In this document: piece by piece, positions 32,739 to 37,463 of the stretch
Position numbering within the stretch: position 1 is the stretch's first letter
Layout of the letters: every line of letters begins with the position of its first letter
NCBI GenBank assembly: GCA_945949525.1
Contig: CAMFES010000008.1
Span: 1-37,463 of the forward strand
Length of the DNA: 37,463 nt
DNA from: an uncultured Veillonellaceae bacterium
GTDB taxonomy: Bacteria; Bacillota; Negativicutes; Selenomonadales; Selenomonadaceae
Direction: 5' to 3'
Translations under genes and position numbers: made by a program
The notes under the pieces: generated by a model
The model's database searches: none
The model's input: only the letters and a program-made list of their open reading frames with translations
Told to the model about the DNA's origin: nothing

Positions 32739-35700
32739 ATGCCATCTATTAGCAAGGTAAGATTTACAAATGTAGTTTATGATAATGGCAATAAGCGGTA
32801 TATTGATTCCACCTTTCGCTTTGATGGGCACAATGGTATTTTGCTGCTGGAAAATGGTGCAGGGAAAACTGTTTTTGTGCAGACCTTGATACAGGCGGTG
32901 CTGCCTCACAAGATGGTAGCTAATCGTAAAATTCAGGAAACATTGCAGCTTTCTAACAATATTGCCCATATTGCCGTGGAGTGGATTTTGGCAGAGCAGC
33001 CCAGGAGGCGTTACGGATTGACAGCCGTGTCCTTGTTTATGAACAGCAACAACGAGCTGGCCTCCCAGCGTTTTGCCATGGAATATGCCGGGGATGTCTT
33101 TTCTTTGGCCAAAGTGCCTTTTACTGTGGCTGAGGCAGAGCGTACCAGACCTGCCAGCAAGGAGGAAATGGCGGCTTGGTGCAGGGGGCAGGCTGAGAAA
33201 AATATGCAGGCAAAGTTTTTTTCGGAGCATGATTCGTTGCAGAATTATCATAGGTATCTGGAGGAACATTTCAAGCTGATTGCTTCTGAATGGAACAAAA
33301 TCGCCAGCATAAATTCCGATGAGGGTGGTGTGGAGGCTTATTTTGCCAACTGCCGCAGTACAGGGGAGCTTTTGTCACGGCTTTTGATTCCCACGGTGGA
33401 GGAAGGCCTGGGGGAGAGTGCCGGAACGGGCTCCGGCAATGGTTTTGTGGAGATGTTTCAGGGCCAGCGGGAGCATTTTAAGCAGCAGGTGAAGCTGCAA
33501 AAGCGTATTGGCGAGATGCAGGATATTTTGCGGGAGCTGGATGTGTATAATGGCATCCAGAGGCAGCAGTATGATGCGGAGCAACAGCTGGGGCAGGTAG
33601 CAGGCAGGCTGAAGGCCGGTTTCTGCCAGCTGAAGGAGAAGTTGGAGAAACAATGGGCAGTTAATGCTGCCCTGGATGTGGAAAGGACTGCCCTGTTGGA
33701 ACAGCTGGCAGTGGTGCAGCGTGATTTGGAGGCCTGCGGTGTGGAGGAAAGCAGGCTCATCTGGCAGGCAAAGGAAGCCGGCTGGCAGCAGGTATTTGAC
33801 CGCCAGCAGCAGACGGAGGAAAAGCTGTGCAACAGCCGGACTGTGCTGGATAATTTGCAGCTGGCACGTCTTCTGCAGGAAGAAAAAAGAGCCGGGGAGC
33901 AGATGGAGGAGTGTCAAAAAGCCTTGGCGGATCTGGCAAAGGACACTACAACTCAGGAACTGGAGCAGGGGCTGCAGGTGCTTTTGGGCTGCCTGCATAG
34001 CTGGTTTGCCAGTGAGGAAAAACGGCTGGCAGACAGTAAGGCAGCTTGTCAGGCGGAGGCCGGGGAAAAGCAGGCCGCTAGCAGCAGGCTTCGTGAAAGC
34101 ATTGAGAAAAAGGCACAGGAACTGGCGGCATTACTGGCAGAAAAGAACATGCTGGAGGGAACTATCAAGTCGCTGCTTCAGCAGCAGGAACATATTGAGC
34201 AGCAGCTTTTTCCTGACGGAATGCATCAGGATGCGGCTTTTCTGCAGCGCAAATGGCAGCAAGAGAACAGGGAGCTGGCAAAGGGGATTGAGGAATATCA
34301 GGATAGCATTCAGGTGTATAGTCAGCAGGCAAAGGAAACAGAGGACAGGCTGGCAGAGTGGCAGAGTGATCTGGCGCGGATTGCCGAGGAGTCAGCGGCG
34401 GTCAATGCCCAGTTGCAGACAATAGATACCAGGGCGCAGGCAGTGCTGGACAGGTTGGCACTGGTGCCTGAGTGCGCCCATGTGGCAGCAAATGTCAAGG
34501 ATTTGTACCAGCGGTATGATTTTTTGAAGAACCAGCTGGGGGACAAGCTGGTTATGCTGGAACGGCAGTGGCAGGAGCAGCAGCGGGCCAGTCGCTTGGC
34601 GCACCGCTTCTGGGATATGTACCAGGGACGTGAGGAATTTATGGCGGATCCGGTTCTGGAGGACAGGCTGCGGGAGTTGGCCGGGGATTTTGCCTATCTG
34701 GCCAGCGGCAGCCAGCTTTACAGGGAACTGGAGCAACAGGACAAGGAAAAGGCGGCAGCTGTCCTGGAAAAGTATCCATTTTTGGCGGCTACGGTGGTTA
34801 CTGCTGCTGGCGATAAGGGGAAGCTGTCAGAGAAGCTGTATGCCTGGGCTAAGAATTTGCAGCAGGTGGTGTTTGTGCTTAGTGAGCAGGAATATCGGAA
34901 AATGCTGGAGGGGAGTCTGCCTTCCGGGATAGACTGCGTAACGCCGGGGTATTGGGAAAATATCAGCAGCCGCTCTTACAGGGAATGGCTGGTGGGCTTG
35001 CAGCAGCAGGCATTGGAGGCAGATCGGTTGGAGCAGCAGCTTAATGGGCAGCTGCATGAGCTGAAGAATGTGCTGAAGGATTTGAACAGCTTTGTGCAGC
35101 TGAATCAGCAGAGCCTTTATCAGGAGCTGTCTAACAGCTGTCAGCGGCTGGAGCAGCAGCTGGCTGAACTGCAGCGGCAGGTGGATAATGGCAACAGCCT
35201 TTTGAAGCAGTGCCGGGAGAATATTCAGAAATATCAGGAAAATATTAATCATGCCAGGCTGCGTCGTCAGGAACTGGCTGGCCAGCTGTCCCGGCTGGAG
35301 GAATATCTGGATTTACAAAAGCAGCACAGGGAAGCTATTGCTCTCAAGACCCAGAAAAATACCAAGCTGGCTTTGCAGGGAGAGCAGAAGAAGGAACTGG
35401 ACAAACAGCTGGATGTGTTGCAGGATCAGCTGGCAGATTTGAGTCGTCGGTTGGATAAATGCGATATGGAGCTGGACAAACTGCAGGGGAAGCAGTATTA
35501 CAAGGAAGCTATGGCTGCCGTCCCTTTAGCCGATAGCAGGGATTATGTCGTGCTGGCAGAGAGTGTATATAGCTTGCAGATTAAGCTGGATGGACATAAT
35601 GCCAACCGCAGGGAGCTGGAGGGCAGGATGCAGACAGTCGCCAGGGAACTGGACAGACTGCAGGCAGAGCTGGCCAGGCTGCGGGAAAATACGGATTCCG

Positions 35701-37208
35701 TTTTGCAGGAAAAGCCTGATTATCCTTTTGATGGAGAGGAGCAGGAAAAAATGCTGCAAAAGGAGATCAGAGCATTGCGGCAGGAGGTGACAAAGCTGGT
35801 CAAGGAGGCCAATTGGCTACGTTCTGCAGCTGACCGCCAGAAAGGAGCCTATGATCATGCCAAAGCACAGTACGACAACAGGTATCGGGCCTATCCTGTG
35901 TTTAATGAGCTTTTGCCGGAAATGCGGAAAAGGCTGGAGAGCAAGCTGCAGGCTACCGAGCAGAAAATCAAGCTCAACCAGCAGGCTATCCAAGAGGGGC
36001 AGGCTGAAAGCAAGGCTCTCGACCAGCTGCGTCAGGAAATGGAGCTGAAAAATGAAAGCTTGAGATTTGCGGCAGAGGATGTTGCTATGGCAGTGGCGGA
36101 TGCTGCCTGGCAGGAATATGATAGCAGCCGCTTGCGTGATTTGTTGGAGCCTCAGATGGAAGAGGCCTGGCAGCTGTGGCAGCTGGCAGAGTCAAAGCGC
36201 AGGGCCAGCGAGAAGGCAAAGGATAGCTTTGTCATGTTCTGCGAAAGTACCATCCGAGAAGAGCGGATGCGTCGCAGAGTTGTGGAGGGTATCCGCAAAA
36301 AGCAAGGGTATCTTGCTTTTGTTGCTTGGAAAAATGATGTTACGGATACTATTGGTAAAATTATTAATCTGGCTGAATCAGAGCGGCAGGAGCATTTCAG
36401 GCATATTGAACACATGGTGGATCGCATGACTTCCTATATCCGGGAAATCTGTCACGGACTGGTGGAGTTGATGGGGAAAACCAGGGTAAAGGCAGGAGAG
36501 GCCTATAGGAATATTTTTTCTATTCATATTGCTGAATGGGAAGAGCATCAGGGACGTACTGCTATACGCAACTGCCTGAGTAGCCTGACAGAAAAGCTGG
36601 AGAGCCAGGAGTTTTTCTTGGAAAATGGTCAGGAGGACGCTGAGAAAATCAATAAGTATCTGGCTGGACAGCTGGGAACCAGGCGGATTTTGCAGTGTGT
36701 GCTGGGGAGTAATAATAATGCGGTTCGTATACGCTGCCACAAGGCTATTAGTGCCGGACGGCTCTCAGAGCGCACCTATACCTGGGAAGAAAGCAATCGC
36801 TGGTCAGGAGGAGAGATGTGGAGCAAGAATATGGCACTGTTTTTGGGCTGCCTGAATTATCTTTCCGAAAAACGCTGTCCTGTGATGCGTACCAGGTTTA
36901 ATAACCGGGTAGTGGTGGCGGACAATCCTTTTGGCAAGGCATCCAGCGAGCATGTGCTGGATCCGGTATTCTATATTGCTAGACAATTGGGCTTCCAGTT
37001 GATTGCCCTGACTGCTCATGAAGATGGCAGCTTTATCAGGAAGTATTTTCCTGTGGTGTACAGCTGCCGCTTTGCCAGCCTGTCCCATGGCATGGGGAAG
37101 GTGCTGCGGCCGGAAATGGAACTGAAGACGGCATATTTGGAAGAAAAAGCCCCTGGAAGTTTGGAACGGCTAATGGAAATAGAGTATCAACAGGGAACAT
37201 TGTTTTAA
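32739..37208 (+). CDS. jetC: Wadjet-like JetC (MukB/SMC-like ATPase)
   Basis: 1489 aa; N-terminal P-loop LLENGAGKTVFVQ (32847-32870), very long Gln/Leu/Glu-rich coiled coils around a mid-protein globular segment, C-terminal ABC signature RWSGGEMWSKN (36801-), VVVADNPFG Walker-B-like (36909-) and LTAHEDG switch-His-like. Confidence 0.88.
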   Translation: MPSISKVRFTNVVYDNGNKRYIDSTFRFDGHNGILLLENGAGKTVFVQTLIQAVLPHKMVANRKIQETLQLSNNIAHIAVEWILAEQPRRRYGLTAVSLFMNSNNELASQRFAMEYAGDVFSLAKVPFTVAEAERTRPASKEEMAAWCRGQAEKNMQAKFFSEHDSLQNYHRYLEEHFKLIASEWNKIASINSDEGGVEAYFANCRSTGELLSRLLIPTVEEGLGESAGTGSGNGFVEMFQGQREHFKQQVKLQKRIGEMQDILRELDVYNGIQRQQYDAEQQLGQVAGRLKAGFCQLKEKLEKQWAVNAALDVERTALLEQLAVVQRDLEACGVEESRLIWQAKEAGWQQVFDRQQQTEEKLCNSRTVLDNLQLARLLQEEKRAGEQMEECQKALADLAKDTTTQELEQGLQVLLGCLHSWFASEEKRLADSKAACQAEAGEKQAASSRLRESIEKKAQELAALLAEKNMLEGTIKSLLQQQEHIEQQLFPDGMHQDAAFLQRKWQQENRELAKGIEEYQDSIQVYSQQAKETEDRLAEWQSDLARIAEESAAVNAQLQTIDTRAQAVLDRLALVPECAHVAANVKDLYQRYDFLKNQLGDKLVMLERQWQEQQRASRLAHRFWDMYQGREEFMADPVLEDRLRELAGDFAYLASGSQLYRELEQQDKEKAAAVLEKYPFLAATVVTAAGDKGKLSEKLYAWAKNLQQVVFVLSEQEYRKMLEGSLPSGIDCVTPGYWENISSRSYREWLVGLQQQALEADRLEQQLNGQLHELKNVLKDLNSFVQLNQQSLYQELSNSCQRLEQQLAELQRQVDNGNSLLKQCRENIQKYQENINHARLRRQELAGQLSRLEEYLDLQKQHREAIALKTQKNTKLALQGEQKKELDKQLDVLQDQLADLSRRLDKCDMELDKLQGKQYYKEAMAAVPLADSRDYVVLAESVYSLQIKLDGHNANRRELEGRMQTVARELDRLQAELARLRENTDSVLQEKPDYPFDGEEQEKMLQKEIRALRQEVTKLVKEANWLRSAADRQKGAYDHAKAQYDNRYRAYPVFNELLPEMRKRLESKLQATEQKIKLNQQAIQEGQAESKALDQLRQEMELKNESLRFAAEDVAMAVADAAWQEYDSSRLRDLLEPQMEEAWQLWQLAESKRRASEKAKDSFVMFCESTIREERMRRRVVEGIRKKQGYLAFVAWKNDVTDTIGKIINLAESERQEHFRHIEHMVDRMTSYIREICHGLVELMGKTRVKAGEAYRNIFSIHIAEWEEHQGRTAIRNCLSSLTEKLESQEFFLENGQEDAEKINKYLAGQLGTRRILQCVLGSNNNAVRIRCHKAISAGRLSERTYTWEESNRWSGGEMWSKNMALFLGCLNYLSEKRCPVMRTRFNNRVVVADNPFGKASSEHVLDPVFYIARQLGFQLIALTAHEDGSFIRKYFPVVYSCRFASLSHGMGKVLRPEMELKTAYLEEKAPGSLERLMEIEYQQGTLF

Positions 37209-37259
37209 ATCTTCCGCATTTGGCCTAAGTAACAATCAAACACTACGGCAAACCGAAAT

Positions 37260-37288
37260 TTACAAAATACCAAACTTATGATATGATA
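37260..37288 (+). promoter_or_regulatory. Putative sigma-70 promoter for the terminal ORF
   Basis: TTTACA (37260-37265), 17-bp spacer, TATGAT (37283-37288), then aggtgg RBS and ATG 37327. Confidence 0.6.
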
Positions 37289-37326
37289 ATATCAGGGATT
37301 GATATAAATCATAGGTGGTGAGTATA

Positions 37327-37463
37327 ATGGGAGCAAAAGATATAACCCAGAAAAATTTTGAGTCCTATAATGATGTCGTGGCCGACATAGTGAATGGCAG
37401 TCTTTTTAATGGGGAAGAGTACATAAAGGCCGACAGCCTGGTGGATGCGCAGCCATTCTCACA
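37327..37463 (+). CDS. N-terminal fragment of an Rpn/PD-(D/E)XK nuclease (putative transposase)-family protein, truncated by window end
   Basis: MGAKDITQKNFESYNDVVADIVNGSLFNGEEYIKADSLVDAQPFS; open to window end; resembles N-termini of Rpn/YhgA-like proteins (KD.T.K.Y....R.ADL.N...F.G...I....L). Confidence 0.6.
   Translation, partial: MGAKDITQKNFESYNDVVADIVNGSLFNGEEYIKADSLVDAQPFS

Noticed and set aside
33664-34425. 253-aa plus-strand ORF in another frame within jetC
   Set aside because: Trp/Arg/Cys-rich alternative-frame translation of Gln/Glu-rich coiled-coil codons; not a plausible nested gene.
33500-36200. Many short cagcag/ctgcag/gcagga repeats within jetC considered as a DNA repeat array
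   Set aside because: Explained by Gln/Leu/Glu heptad codons of the coiled coil; irregular spacing, not a tandem array or CRISPR.
32739-37208. Interpretation as a housekeeping MukB/SMC condensin
   Set aside because: Neighbouring Toprim-type JetD plus JetA/JetB-like proteins and the DNPFG motif favour a Wadjet-like system.

Overview
The window reads as a Negativicutes-like chromosomal segment; this taxonomic guess rests on protein and leader style only. It starts with the 3' part of a tRNA-Met(CAT), followed by ilvD, trmL, ppaC, pcrA and ligA. Next comes a complete tryptophan operon in the unusual order trpD-F-C-B-A-E-G, preceded by a long T-box leader with a Trp (UGG) specifier. Then follow a formate/nitrite transporter gene behind a ZTP (pfl)-type riboswitch, a 1-phosphofructokinase-family kinase, rqcH (minus strand), an O-antigen ligase-like membrane protein, murI, a split chromate transporter pair (minus strand), an amino-acid permease, polA, mutM, coaE and a lytic transglycosylase. 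The right-hand ~8 kb (29194-37208) is a complete SMC-type Wadjet-like anti-plasmid system. Its gene order is jetD-jetA-jetB-jetC, and its first gene overlaps the lytic transglycosylase gene. A truncated Rpn/PD-(D/E)XK-like ORF with its own promoter follows. The most interesting items are the Wadjet locus (order, coupling, atypical ATPase motifs), the ZTP riboswitch/transporter pairing, and the T-box leader with an additional terminator-like hairpin. All calls come from reading the sequence; no database search was run.
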